A DNA stretch of 64,000 nt from CAYMTV01 sp964393525 (GCA_964393525.1 CAYMTV010000001.1:1-64000), one strand, 5' to 3'; counted from the stretch's first letter, positions 23,125 to 31,824 are shown. Program-made: numbers and translations. Notes: a model not told the origin generated them from the letters alone.

Positions 23125-23780
23125 TTCCGATCATTCCAGCTATTCTTTCGACTAGAGAAGAAGATTACTCAAGAGATATCAATCGTTATCAAAGTAATAA
23201 CGTATTCAATAAAGGTTGGGTACATATTGATTTCATGGACAATAAATTTGTTCCAAATCAAAGTATTGAACCGAAAGTTATTGGAAAATATCCAATAAGT
23301 ATGAAAAAAGAGGCCCATTTAATGGTGAAAGATTTTGATAGTTGGATACAGGAATTAGAAAAGGTTAATTTTGAAAGAATAATTATTCACTTTGAGGCTA
23401 GTGATGAGAGTCGGATTCGGGATGGGATACTATATTTGAAGAATCATGGAATTGAATCCGGTTTAGCTTTTAACCCATCAACCGGTATCGAAAAAGTGAC
23501 ACCATTTTTAAGTGATTTGGATCTGGTTTTAATTATGGGGGTTGAACCAGGATTTCAAGGAAGCCCGTTTGTTGAAAATACTTATGATCGAGTGAAAAAA
23601 ATGATTAAGCTTAAAAAAGGTAATACTTTACCAAAAATTGTTGTTGATGGTGGAGTTAGAGATTCTAATGCTAAACAATTAGTAGCGTCTGGTGTAGACT
23701 ATTTAATAGTAGGCTCTTTTTTGCTAAAAGGAAATATAGATGAAAATTTTGAAAAACTTAAGAAAACGATTGACGGTTAA
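23121..23780 (+). CDS. rpe: Ribulose-phosphate 3-epimerase
   Basis: 219-residue TIM barrel. Seen are PAILSTREED, WVHIDFMDNKFVPN with the metal-ligand residues, EAHLMVKD, IMGVEPGFQGSPF and VVDGGVRDSNAKQLVASGV. It interconverts ribulose- and xylulose-5-phosphate in the non-oxidative pentose phosphate pathway. Overlap with rpiB (ATGA) and with the next gene suggests one message. Confidence 0.93.
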   Translation: MIPIIPAILSTREEDYSRDINRYQSNNVFNKGWVHIDFMDNKFVPNQSIEPKVIGKYPISMKKEAHLMVKDFDSWIQELEKVNFERIIIHFEASDESRIRDGILYLKNHGIESGLAFNPSTGIEKVTPFLSDLDLVLIMGVEPGFQGSPFVENTYDRVKKMIKLKKGNTLPKIVVDGGVRDSNAKQLVASGVDYLIVGSFLLKGNIDENFEKLKKTIDG

Positions 23781-24432
23781 ACCACCTTTCTTCAAAGAAA
23801 AAGGTAAACCCCACAAAGCCCAAACCATCCAGGACATTGCAATTTTTGGCTATGCGGACACAGATGAAAATGATAGGCTTTATCAAAGTGTCTATAAAGT
23901 GGCAAAGGAGCTAGCGAAGGCCGGTTATACAGTCGTTAATGGTGGAGGCCCGGGAGTCATGCTAGCTGCAACTTTAGGGGCCAAAGCAGGAGGTGGAAAA
24001 GTGATCGGGGTAACGCTTTACCCAAAAGATATGAAAGAATTTGAAGGTAAAGACCCGGAAAATATGCTGGATGTGGAGATAAAAACCAACAGTTATATTG
24101 AAAGAACGTTAACTTTAATGAAGGAAGGGCAGGTATATGTTGTATTTAAGGGAGGGACAGGAACGATCTCTGAGTTTGGCATGGCCTGGGGACTGGCAAG
24201 ACTCTATTTTGGTCACCACAAACCCTTAATTTTATACGGGAAATTCTGGAAAAAAATCATTGCAGCTTTTAAAGAAAATATGGCTTTGAGGCCGGAGGAA
24301 CTCAAAGTATTTAAAATTGTTGATGAGCCTGAAGAAGTTTTGGAAGCAATTGAGGAGTTTGAGAAAGAAATTGAGAGAGGCGAGCATAACCACCGTATAC
24401 GTGCTTCCAAAGGCGGAGATTTTAGTCTCTAA
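23740..24432 (+). CDS. LOG-family Rossmann nucleotide-binding protein
   Basis: 230 residues with the LOG/lysine-decarboxylase-like signature: VVNGGGPGVMLAA, GVTLYPK and FKGGTGTISEFGMAWGLA (the usual PGGxGTxxE). Family members hydrolyse nucleoside 5'-monophosphates, releasing ribose-5-phosphate; placing it among rpiB, rpe and transketolase fits salvage of nucleotide ribose. The ATG at 23740 overlaps rpe by 41 nt; a later TTG start is possible as the first 25 residues look non-conserved. Confidence 0.8.
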   Translation: MKILKNLRKRLTVKPPFFKEKGKPHKAQTIQDIAIFGYADTDENDRLYQSVYKVAKELAKAGYTVVNGGGPGVMLAATLGAKAGGGKVIGVTLYPKDMKEFEGKDPENMLDVEIKTNSYIERTLTLMKEGQVYVVFKGGTGTISEFGMAWGLARLYFGHHKPLILYGKFWKKIIAAFKENMALRPEELKVFKIVDEPEEVLEAIEEFEKEIERGEHNHRIRASKGGDFSL

Positions 24433-24438
24433 CATAAA

Positions 24439-25296
24439 ATGTTACTGTCCGACGAAAAAATCCAACAGCTTGAGTTAAAGGCAAATCAAATCCGTCAGGA
24501 TATCATTAAGATGTTACTTGAGGCAGGTTCAGGGCATTCCGCAGGGCCATTGGGAATGGCGGATATCTTCACTGCTTTATACTTTCATATTTTAAATCAT
24601 GACCCCAAAAACCCTAAATGGGAAGAACGGGATAGGCTGGTTTTATCAAATGGCCATATCTGTCCGGTTTTATATGCTACTTTAGCCCACGCCCACTACT
24701 TTACTATTCACGAGCTTAAAACTTTAAGGATGCTTGGAACCAGGTTGCAGGGTCATCCTCATAGAGTTGCTCTACCCGGTTTGGAAACTACCTCAGGGCC
24801 TTTGGGTTCCGGACTGTCACAAGCTGCAGGGATGGCCTATGTTGCCAAAATGGATGATTTACCCTGGAGGGTTTATTGCATAACTTCTGATGGGGAACAT
24901 GATGAAGGAAATACTTGGGAAGGGATCATGTTTGCCGGCAAATATAAATTAAATAAATTAACTGTAATTTTGGATAGAAATAATATCCAAATAGATGGAT
25001 TCACAGAAGATGTTATGCCCTTGGAGAACTTGCGGGCAAAGTATGAAGCTTTTAACTGGCATGTTACAGAAATAGACGGGCATAATACTAGGGAAATTAT
25101 TGATGCCTGCGAAGAAGCCAAAGCGATTTATGAAAAACCTACTTTAATTATTGCACATACTATTCCTGGCAAGGGTGTGGATTTTATGGAGAATGATTTT
25201 ACCTGGCACGGCAAACCGCCTGATAAAGAGCAGGCAAAGAAAGCATTAAAAGAATTAAGAACTTTACAGGGAAAGATAAGGAGTGAGCATGAGTAA
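24439..25296 (+). CDS. Transketolase, N-terminal (TPP-binding) subunit
   Basis: 285 residues, the first half of a split transketolase. SGHSAGPLGMADIFTALY, HRVALPGLETTSGPLGSGLS and the TPP/Mg motif SDGEHDEGNTWEG through DRNNIQIDG are all present. It works with the C-terminal subunit at 25513 to move two-carbon units between sugar phosphates. Split transketolases are common in archaea and small-genome bacteria. The two halves are separated by a small membrane-protein gene whose start overlaps this stop. Confidence 0.95.
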   Translation: MLLSDEKIQQLELKANQIRQDIIKMLLEAGSGHSAGPLGMADIFTALYFHILNHDPKNPKWEERDRLVLSNGHICPVLYATLAHAHYFTIHELKTLRMLGTRLQGHPHRVALPGLETTSGPLGSGLSQAAGMAYVAKMDDLPWRVYCITSDGEHDEGNTWEGIMFAGKYKLNKLTVILDRNNIQIDGFTEDVMPLENLRAKYEAFNWHVTEIDGHNTREIIDACEEAKAIYEKPTLIIAHTIPGKGVDFMENDFTWHGKPPDKEQAKKALKELRTLQGKIRSEHE

Positions 25297-25504
25297 TCGA
25301 AATATAATAGGTGCTGTTTTCGTAGTGGCTGGGACACTTTCTTTAAAAGATTACTTTAAAGGGGGAGGTATTAATTTCAAAAGAAAAGGTTTTGATGCGC
25401 TTAATGCTTTTTACGGGGACGAAGTTAAAAGGAGTGATAGGATCAGGTTATTATCACTCGGACTTTTTAGTTTAATTTCAGGTTTAGTTTTGATTTTCCT
25501 TTAG
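25289..25504 (+). CDS. Small two-helix membrane protein
   Basis: 71 residues, not recognised. Hydrophobic segments at about 4-20 and 53-70 flank a basic loop (KGGGINFKRKGFD, DEVKRSDRIR). AAGGAG 9-14 nt before ATG 25289 is a good ribosome site. The ATG overlaps the end of the transketolase N subunit and the gene ends 8 nt before the C subunit, so it is co-transcribed with both. It might tether the enzyme to the membrane, but this is speculation. Confidence 0.7.
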   Translation: MSNRNIIGAVFVVAGTLSLKDYFKGGGINFKRKGFDALNAFYGDEVKRSDRIRLLSLGLFSLISGLVLIFL

Positions 25505-25512
25505 AGTTAAAA

Positions 25513-26547
25513 ATGATTCACCAAAAAGCCTATCTAAATCCAAAACTGTTTGATAAAGATATAGAACAAATTCCTTCCAGGAAAGGGTTTGGGGAAGGGT
25601 TGGTTTTAGCAGGGGAAGAGAATAAAAATGTTGTAGGGCTTTGTGCGGATTTAACGGAAAGCACAAAGATGGATAAGTTTAAGGAAAAATTTCCTGATCG
25701 CTTTATCGAAGTTGGGGTAGCTGAGCAAAATTTGGTAACAGTTGCCTCAGGCATGGCAGCAGCCGGAAAAATTCCTTTTGTTTCCTCCTATGCAACTTTT
25801 TCTCCGGGAAGAAACTGGGAACAAATAAGAACTACTATTTGTTACAATGACCGGCCTGTCAAGATAGTGGGTTCCCATGCAGGAATATCGGTTGGTCCAG
25901 ATGGAGCAACCCATCAGGCCTTAGAGGATATTGCGTTAATGCGGGTACTGCCAAATATGGTGGTGATAGTCCCAGCAGATGCAATTGAAGCTAGAAAAGC
26001 CACAGTGGCTATGGCCCATGACCCAAAACCTAATTATTTAAGATTATCCCGGGCTGATGTTTCTGTTATCACCACAGAACAAACTCCTTTTGAAATTGGT
26101 AAAGCCGAAGTTTTCCATGAAGGTAATCCTTCGACTCCCTCTGGTCGCTCAGGACGCTTCGCGCATGTAACAGTAATCGCTTGTGGGCAGATGGTTTATC
26201 AAGCTTTGCTGGCTGCACATGAATTACAAAAGGCTGAAAGAGGTAAAATTAGTGTTCGAGTAATAAATTGCCACACAATCAAACCTTTGGATAAAAAAAC
26301 AATCCTAAAAGCTGCCGAAGAAACCGGTGCAATTGTTACGGCAGAAGAACATCAAGTTCATGGAGGATTTGGATCTGCTATTGCTGAACTTGTTTCACAA
26401 CACTACCCGATCCCCATAAAAATGGTAGGAATAGAGGACCACTTTGGCGAGTCAGGCGAGCCACATGAATTATTAGAAAAGTTTGGACTTTTAAAAAAGG
26501 ATATTATTAAAGCTATAACTCAAGTATTAAGACTAAAGAACAAATGA
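25513..26547 (+). CDS. Transketolase, C-terminal subunit
   Basis: 344 residues: pyrimidine-binding domain (VGLCADLTESTKMDKF, VGVAEQNLVTVASGMA, FVSSYATF, HAGISVGPDGATHQ) and the C-terminal domain (GQMVYQALLAAHEL, TAEEHQVHGGFGSAI). Residues 205-218 (NPSTPSGRSGRFAH) are an extra loop between AEVFHEG and VTVIACG, absent from usual family members and encoded by a palindromic repeat. The loop lies at the start of the C-terminal domain, where it could be tolerated. Confidence 0.95.
   Translation: MIHQKAYLNPKLFDKDIEQIPSRKGFGEGLVLAGEENKNVVGLCADLTESTKMDKFKEKFPDRFIEVGVAEQNLVTVASGMAAAGKIPFVSSYATFSPGRNWEQIRTTICYNDRPVKIVGSHAGISVGPDGATHQALEDIALMRVLPNMVVIVPADAIEARKATVAMAHDPKPNYLRLSRADVSVITTEQTPFEIGKAEVFHEGNPSTPSGRSGRFAHVTVIACGQMVYQALLAAHELQKAERGKISVRVINCHTIKPLDKKTILKAAEETGAIVTAEEHQVHGGFGSAIAELVSQHYPIPIKMVGIEDHFGESGEPHELLEKFGLLKKDIIKAITQVLRLKNK
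26125..26166. repeat. Palindromic repeat inserted in-frame in transketolase
   Basis: 42 bases with CCTTCGACTCCCTCTGGTCG and CGCTCAGGACGCTTCGCG, the same family of words (TTCGACT, CGCTCAGG) as the intergenic repeats at 10379-10480 and 46011-46062. A length of 42 bases keeps the frame. Confidence 0.65.
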
Positions 26548-26550
26548 ACT

Positions 26551-26725
26551 ATCGCGGACAATACACCCAATTTGCTTTGCAAATTGCAAAAGTCCGCGGT
26601 ATCCTCAAGAAAGTTCTTTTCAGCGGCTTCATCCGGGTTCTGAGAGAACCCGGTTTTCGCACGCTGAAAATACATTCTTAGGTGTCTAGCCATCCCACAC
26701 CGGGCGTGTGTATGTGAGTTTATTA
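26551..26725. other. Structured intergenic region, possible ncRNA
   Basis: No gene. Outer stem CGCGGAC/GTCCGCG (26553-26559 with 26592-26598) encloses CAATTTGC-TTT-GCAAATTG. A second unit has TTTTCAGCG/CGCTGAAAA (26617-26625 with 26662-26670) enclosing the 9-bp stem CCGGGTTCT-GAG-AGAACCCGG. A third hairpin is CACAC-CGGGC-GTGTG (26696-26710). No match to SRP RNA, RNase P, tmRNA or a known riboswitch core was recognised. Confidence 0.55.
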
Positions 26726-26768
26726 TTAGAGCTGGTTATGAATTATTAAAGTTTGATAAGATGGAACT

Positions 26769-26930
26769 ATGGAGTGTGCAGTTTGTAATGGAATAACCGC
26801 AGCGGTTCAAGTAATATTTTTATCTATTTTTTACCTTTTTGTAATGATTGTAAACTTAGGTATAGCTATAATCGATTGGGTTATTCATACCCTTACTAAA
26901 GAGTCTTCTCCAAAAAATTCCGGCACTTGA
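26769..26930 (+). CDS. Small CxxC membrane protein
   Basis: 53 residues: N-terminal MECAVCNG with a CxxC pair, one hydrophobic helix (about 12-40) and a polar tail. Family not recognised. TAAGAT at 26757-26762 ends 6 nt before the ATG, predicting a leaderless message. It directly precedes the CsoR-type regulator and copper genes, so the Cys pair may bind copper or carry a disulfide; that is inference from position. Confidence 0.55.
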   Translation: MECAVCNGITAAVQVIFLSIFYLFVMIVNLGIAIIDWVIHTLTKESSPKNSGT

Positions 26931-26953
26931 TTTAAAAGATTTTTAGTTTTATT

Positions 26954-26974
26954 ATATCCCCAGAGGGGGGATAT
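26954..26974. promoter_or_regulatory. Putative CsoR operator
   Basis: ATATCCCC-N5-GGGGATAT, a perfect 8-bp-arm palindrome two bases before the csoR ATG. CsoR proteins bind C/G-tract palindromes of this form, so autoregulation is likely. The GGGGGG tract also serves as ribosome site. Confidence 0.75.
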
Positions 26975-26975
26975 T

Positions 26976-27248
26976 ATGACTTTTAAACCAAGAGATATCC
27001 ATGAGCGCATTTTACATAGGTTAAAAATCACCAAAGGTCATCTAAATAAGGTGATTAAAATGAATGAGGATGGGGAGTATTGCATTAATGTTCTTCACCA
27101 ATCTCAGGCAGTTCAAAAAGCCCTAAAAGAAATTGATAACTTAATTTTAGAAAACCATCTGAAAACTTGTGCTGCCCATGCAATAAAACAAGGCAATAGT
27201 GAAGAAGCAATCTCTGAGGTGATGAGTGTTTTCAGAAAAAAGACTTAA
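26976..27248 (+). CDS. csoR: CsoR-type copper-sensing repressor
   Basis: 90-residue all-helical regulator of the CsoR/RcnR family. Cys36, His61 and Cys65 (EYC, NHLKTC) fall at the exact positions of the Cu(I) ligands in M. tuberculosis CsoR. N-terminal Arg/Lys and His-rich helix (ERILHRLKITKGHLNKV) is the DNA-binding face. It should release its operator when copper binds, turning on the cupredoxin-CopA genes that follow. Confidence 0.93.
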   Translation: MTFKPRDIHERILHRLKITKGHLNKVIKMNEDGEYCINVLHQSQAVQKALKEIDNLILENHLKTCAAHAIKQGNSEEAISEVMSVFRKKT

Positions 27249-27289
27249 CCCAAAATATTGAACGATCGTTTAAGTTTTTGGAAAAAAAT

Positions 27290-27649
27290 ATGAAAATAGA
27301 TCAGATTTTAGTTATTATTTTTGGGATTTTAGGGATTGGATTTGTTTACTGGTTTTTCCTGATGAGGAAAGAAAAGACAGTTGAGGCTTCGGATTCAATC
27401 GATATTACCGTTGAAGGAGGCTATAAGCCGGAAGTAATTAAAGTCCAAAATAACATAACTACAAAATTAAATTTTATTCGCAAAGACCCTTCAACCTGCC
27501 TAGAAGAGGTTGTACTGAGTGATTTTAAAATCAAAAAATACCTGCCGTTAAATCAAAAAACCACCATAGAAATTACTCCAAAAAAAGTAGGCGAGTTCCC
27601 TTTTTCCTGCGGGATGAATATGTTCCATGGGAAGCTAATTGTTGAGTGA
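27290..27649 (+). CDS. Membrane-anchored cupredoxin-like protein
   Basis: 119 residues: one transmembrane helix (about 5-25), then a short cupredoxin domain with GGYKPEVIKVQNN, a Cys in PSTCLEEV and the metal loop FSCGMNMFHG at the end, with Cys, His and Met candidates for copper. Likely binds Cu outside the membrane. A related domain forms the C-terminus of the protein at 30777. ATG 27290 is used; TTG 27278 is the alternative. It overlaps copA. Confidence 0.85.
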   Translation: MKIDQILVIIFGILGIGFVYWFFLMRKEKTVEASDSIDITVEGGYKPEVIKVQNNITTKLNFIRKDPSTCLEEVVLSDFKIKKYLPLNQKTTIEITPKKVGEFPFSCGMNMFHGKLIVE

Positions 27650-27651
27650 GT

Positions 27652-29880
27652 ATGAAAAGAACATTCCCAATCAAAGGCATGCACTGTGCTAGCTGTGTTC
27701 GGGTAACTGAAAAGGCTTTATCAAAAATCCCCGGAATAGCTTTAGCAAACGTTAATCTGGCAACAGAGAAAGCCACTATAGAATATGATTCGGCCTCGGT
27801 AGATGATGAAAAGATCAAATCAGCTATTTCAAGCGTGGGGTATGAAGCAATGCTTAATGAGGAAGTTGAAACAGAAGACAAGAATAAAATAGAGAAACAA
27901 AAAGAATTAGACAGGCTTAAGCTACAGGTTTTTGTAAGTTTATCGATTGGAGTGTTAATAGTTCTTGAATTGCTTCCATTTGCCAAGCCCCTACATCACC
28001 TGCTTTTTCCCAATGAGTTTATTACTCTTTTGGCAGCATCATTAGTGCAATTTTGGCCTGGACTTCAGTTTTACAGGGCAGCGATACCTGCGCTAAAAAA
28101 CCGGCTGGCCAACATGGATACTCTGGTAATGATCGGTACGAGCGCAGCTTATCTTTATTCGGCAACTGCTGTTTTATTCCCTCAAATCTTTGAACTAGCC
28201 GGAATAGAACCCGAGCCTTATTTTGATGTTGCGGTTATTATAATTGGATTGATTCTTTTGGGAAGGTATTTTGAGGCAAGGGCAAAAATGGGTACTTCTG
28301 AGGCAATTAAAAAATTAATCGGGTTACAGGCTAAAACCGCCAGAGTTTTGAGACTAGGGAAGGAAGTCGACATTCCAATTACCGAGGTAGTAAAAGGAGA
28401 TATCATCCGGGTACGACCTGGAGAGAAAATTCCGGTTGACGGTGTAATTACCGAAGGTCAGTCAAGTGTTGATGAATCAATGGTGACAGGTGAGAGTATT
28501 CCGGTCGATAAAGCTAAGGGAGATACAGTAATTGGTGCAACAATTAATAAATCCGGAACTTTTACTTTTAAAGCGACCAAGGTTGGAAAAGATACTATGC
28601 TTGCCCAGATTATTAAATTGGTTGAAGAAGCCCAAGGCAGTAAGGCTCCTATTCAACGGATTGCCGATTTAATTTCTTCTTATTTCGTACCAATTGTGAT
28701 CATGCTTGCTGTAGCCACTTTTGTTGTCTGGTATATTTTTGGTCCACAACCTGCTTTTTTGTATGCGGTATTAAACACAGTGGCTGTATTAATAATTGCC
28801 TGTCCTTGTGCAATGGGATTGGCTACTCCGACCGCGATAATGGTGGGAACCGGCAAAGGGGCGGAACACGGCATATTAATTAAGGACGCCGAAAGCCTGG
28901 AGATTGCCCATAAAGTAAGTACCATAATCTTTGACAAAACCGGGACCTTAACCAAGGGCCAACCTGAGGTTACAGACATTGTAGTAAATAACAAGATACA
29001 AGCGACGAGAGATAAGTTATTACAGATTGCAGCATCAATTGAAAAGGGATCCGAACATTCACTGGCCGAGGCAATAGTTAAAAAAGCTGAAGAAGAAAAA
29101 CTTAATTTAAGCAAAGTTGAAAGATTTAAAGCCATTGCCGGGCAAGGGGTTGAGGGCTATATCAATAATCGAAAAGTTGCATTAGGTAACAGAAAATTAA
29201 TGGACAGTGAGAAAATTAATTACTCAAAATTAATTGATGAAGTAGAAAAATTGGAAAATCAGGGCAAGACAGTAATGTTTCTTGCTCAAAATGGTAGTCT
29301 CGCCGGACTTATTGCAGTAGCAGATACATTAAAAGACACTGCGAAAGAGGCGGTAAGTGCTTTAGAAAAGCAAGGCATTGAAACCATAATGATTACCGGA
29401 GATAACCAAAGAACAGCCCAGGCAATTGCTAAACAAACCGGTGTTAAAAGGTTTATTGCCGAAGTTTTGCCAGACCAAAAGGAAACCGAAGTGAGAAAAA
29501 TCCAGAAGGAAGGTAAGGTTGTGGCAATGGTGGGGGATGGAATTAATGATGCTCCGGCTTTGGCTCAAGCCGATATCGGGATTGCCATGGGTACTGGGAC
29601 AGATGTAGCAATGGAGTCGGCAGATATAACCTTAATAAATAAAGACTTAAGGTCGATCGTTTCTACAATCAAGCTTTCCAAGCAAACCATGCGGGTCATA
29701 AAGCTGAATCTTTTCTGGGCTTTTGGCTATAACGTTATTTTGATTCCTGTGGCAATGGGACTTTTATATCCTTTCTTTGGGATTTTACTAAACCCGATTC
29801 TAGCATCAGCTGCAATGGCTATGTCTTCAATTTCGGTTGTTGGCAACTCCTTACTTTTGAAAAAAGCTAATTTGACATAA
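27652..29880 (+). CDS. copA: Copper-exporting P1B-type ATPase
   Basis: 742 residues. N-terminal heavy-metal domain with GMHCASC (Cys12, Cys15), eight membrane helices, the CPC ion motif at 384-386 (IIACPCAMGLATPT), TGES in MVTGES, phosphorylated Asp428 in DKTGTLT, HSLAEAI with the HP motif region SEHSLAEA, and GDGINDAPALAQADIG. It pumps Cu(I) out of the cytoplasm. It sits behind csoR and two cupredoxin/thiol genes, as expected of a copper-efflux operon. ATG 27652 overlaps the previous stop (GTG 27646 is an alternative). Confidence 0.97.
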   Translation: MKRTFPIKGMHCASCVRVTEKALSKIPGIALANVNLATEKATIEYDSASVDDEKIKSAISSVGYEAMLNEEVETEDKNKIEKQKELDRLKLQVFVSLSIGVLIVLELLPFAKPLHHLLFPNEFITLLAASLVQFWPGLQFYRAAIPALKNRLANMDTLVMIGTSAAYLYSATAVLFPQIFELAGIEPEPYFDVAVIIIGLILLGRYFEARAKMGTSEAIKKLIGLQAKTARVLRLGKEVDIPITEVVKGDIIRVRPGEKIPVDGVITEGQSSVDESMVTGESIPVDKAKGDTVIGATINKSGTFTFKATKVGKDTMLAQIIKLVEEAQGSKAPIQRIADLISSYFVPIVIMLAVATFVVWYIFGPQPAFLYAVLNTVAVLIIACPCAMGLATPTAIMVGTGKGAEHGILIKDAESLEIAHKVSTIIFDKTGTLTKGQPEVTDIVVNNKIQATRDKLLQIAASIEKGSEHSLAEAIVKKAEEEKLNLSKVERFKAIAGQGVEGYINNRKVALGNRKLMDSEKINYSKLIDEVEKLENQGKTVMFLAQNGSLAGLIAVADTLKDTAKEAVSALEKQGIETIMITGDNQRTAQAIAKQTGVKRFIAEVLPDQKETEVRKIQKEGKVVAMVGDGINDAPALAQADIGIAMGTGTDVAMESADITLINKDLRSIVSTIKLSKQTMRVIKLNLFWAFGYNVILIPVAMGLLYPFFGILLNPILASAAMAMSSISVVGNSLLLKKANLT

Positions 29881-29902
29881 CTTAACCATTAATATTAAAC
29901 TG

Positions 29903-30679
29903 ATGGTCAAATTCAACATGGAAAAAGGATCAACATTTCTTTCGGTTCCCACCTCAATCCTGATTGGATCGGTCATAATTGCCGTAGCCATTTTAATAAG
30001 CGGCGGGGTAATCAAGTTTAAAGGTGCAATCCAAAAAATCGCTGATAATACCGGAATAGTTCAAGCAACTCCAGTGCCTGAGCCGCAGGAGGAAGATACA
30101 GGGCCGGTTAAGGTATCTTTAGATGATGATCCTGTTTTAGGTAATAAGAACGCTCCTGTGACTATAGTCGAATTCTCTGATTATGAGTGCCCATTTTGTA
30201 AAAGATATTTTGACCAGACACTGCCACAAATTAAAAAAGATTATATAGATACCGGTAAGGTAAAAGTTGTATACAGAGATTTACCGCTTTCGTTTCATGA
30301 CCCAATGGCTACAACCGAAGCAATTGCTGCAAATTGCGCCAGAGAACAGGGTGGGGATGAAACATATTTCAAATTCCATGATGAGATGTTTAAAAGAACA
30401 ACCTCAAACGGAAATGGTTTATCAAAAGATGATTTGACCCAGATTGCCCAGGATTTGGGTTTAAACTCGGCTAATTTAAAAGCATGCGTAGATACCGAGA
30501 AATATAAGGTTGAAGTCTCCAAAGACTTAGCCGATGCGGAAGGCTATGGTGCATCCGGGACGCCTACCTTCTTCATTGGAAAATCGGAATCGGGTAAAGA
30601 AATAGCAGGTACAATGTTAGTCGGAGCCCAACCATATAATGCTTTCAAGACTTTGATTGACCAAGAACTTACGAGATAA
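29903..30679 (+). CDS. DsbA-family thiol oxidoreductase, membrane-anchored
   Basis: 258 residues: transmembrane helix at about 18-38, linker, then a DsbA/thioredoxin-fold domain with the active site Cys96-P-F-Cys99 (SDYECPFCKRY), the helical insertion and the cis-Pro loop SGTPTFFIG. It should make or isomerise disulfides in exported proteins. TAATAT at 29890-29895 ends 7 nt before the ATG. It neighbours a DsbD-like membrane protein and copper genes, which fits a shared redox role. Confidence 0.93.
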   Translation: MVKFNMEKGSTFLSVPTSILIGSVIIAVAILISGGVIKFKGAIQKIADNTGIVQATPVPEPQEEDTGPVKVSLDDDPVLGNKNAPVTIVEFSDYECPFCKRYFDQTLPQIKKDYIDTGKVKVVYRDLPLSFHDPMATTEAIAANCAREQGGDETYFKFHDEMFKRTTSNGNGLSKDDLTQIAQDLGLNSANLKACVDTEKYKVEVSKDLADAEGYGASGTPTFFIGKSESGKEIAGTMLVGAQPYNAFKTLIDQELTR

Positions 30680-30776
30680 AAAAAACATTTTTAAAAGATA
30701 GAAGTTTTTGCTGGACTTTTCGGCACTTCTGACTATTTGATCAATTTTAAGGTTGTCCGAAAATGTCCAAATTAAT

Positions 30777-31820
30777 ATGGATTTATGGCTGATTTTTATT
30801 ACCGGTTTAACAGTAGGAGGTTTAACTTGTTTAGTAGTTCAAGGCGGACTGCTGGCTTCGGTCATAGCTTCCCGGGAAAAGGATGATTTAGAGGTTAAAA
30901 AAGATAACCATCATCCGATCTGGGAAGTTACCTCGTTTGTTATTGCAAAATTCATAGCCTACACTTTGTTAGGGTTTTTCTTGGGAATTTTTGGCCAGTC
31001 AATTGCACTTTCGGATTCAACCCGGGCAACGATCCAAATTTTTGCCGGAATCTATATGATTTTAGTTGCGTTTAACCTCTTTAATTTGCACCCAATTTTT
31101 AGATATGTTATCCCCCAGCCGCCAAAATTTATCTACCTACTAATAAGAAATAAGTCCAAAAGTGAAGACCTTTTTGCTCCGGCCCTTTTGGGGGTTTTTA
31201 CCATTTTTATACCATGCGGTACAACTTTGGCAATGGAGGCTTTGGCAATCAGCAGCGCAAATCCTCTTACCGGTGCAATGATCATGGGGGTATTTACCTT
31301 GGCAACTACACCATTTTTCCTGGGACTTGGGATTTTAACCCAGAAAATGGGTGAAGTTTTTAAGGTCAGGTTTTTAAAGTTGGCAGCCATTGTAGTAACT
31401 TATTTAGGGTTATCCTCGGTAAATGGGGGGTTAATAATTTTAAATTCCCCGGTAACTTTACAAAGTATTGCCGCCGCGTCTCCTGTCCAGATCGATTTCT
31501 CCGGAGGGGAGGAATCGACCCAAGGCAATAATTTAAGCGGTGGGTTGATAGATGGAGTGAGGTCGGTAGATATCAACATTAAGTCGGGAGGTTATTCACC
31601 TTCCTATATCAGGGTACAAAAAGATGAGCCGGTTAAGTTAAATCTGATTAGTCAGGGAGCATTCAGCTGTGCGTTGGCATTTAGGATACCGGCCTTAGGT
31701 ATAGCCAAGAATTTAAAACCAACGGGTAGGGATTCAGTGGAATTTACCCCTACTCGAAGCGGCAGAATAACTTATGCTTGTTCAATGGGTATGTATACAG
31801 GCACGATAGAAGTGATTTAA
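30777..31820 (+). CDS. TauE/DsbD-like membrane protein with C-terminal cupredoxin domain
   Basis: 347 residues from ATG 30777 (TTG 30753 also possible). Six or so helices with GLTVGGLTCLVVQGG near the N-terminus and FIPCGTTLAMEALAI in the middle: single Cys in each half at places where CcdA/DsbD proteins carry the electron-transfer pair. After the last helix an extracytoplasmic cupredoxin domain (about 255-347) ends with YACSMGMYTG, paralogous to the protein at 27290. It could move electrons or metal across the membrane to the DsbA-like protein. The family is often labelled sulfite exporter TauE/SafE. Confidence 0.85.
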   Translation: MDLWLIFITGLTVGGLTCLVVQGGLLASVIASREKDDLEVKKDNHHPIWEVTSFVIAKFIAYTLLGFFLGIFGQSIALSDSTRATIQIFAGIYMILVAFNLFNLHPIFRYVIPQPPKFIYLLIRNKSKSEDLFAPALLGVFTIFIPCGTTLAMEALAISSANPLTGAMIMGVFTLATTPFFLGLGILTQKMGEVFKVRFLKLAAIVVTYLGLSSVNGGLIILNSPVTLQSIAAASPVQIDFSGGEESTQGNNLSGGLIDGVRSVDINIKSGGYSPSYIRVQKDEPVKLNLISQGAFSCALAFRIPALGIAKNLKPTGRDSVEFTPTRSGRITYACSMGMYTGTIEVI

Positions 31821-31824
31821 AAAT

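Noticed and set aside
26551..26725. SRP RNA, RNase P RNA, tmRNA or group II intron
   Set aside because: None of their conserved core sequences is present.
27573..27986. 137-residue minus-strand reading frame opposite copA
   Set aside because: Shadow of the cupredoxin and copA coding sequence with low-complexity Ser composition.
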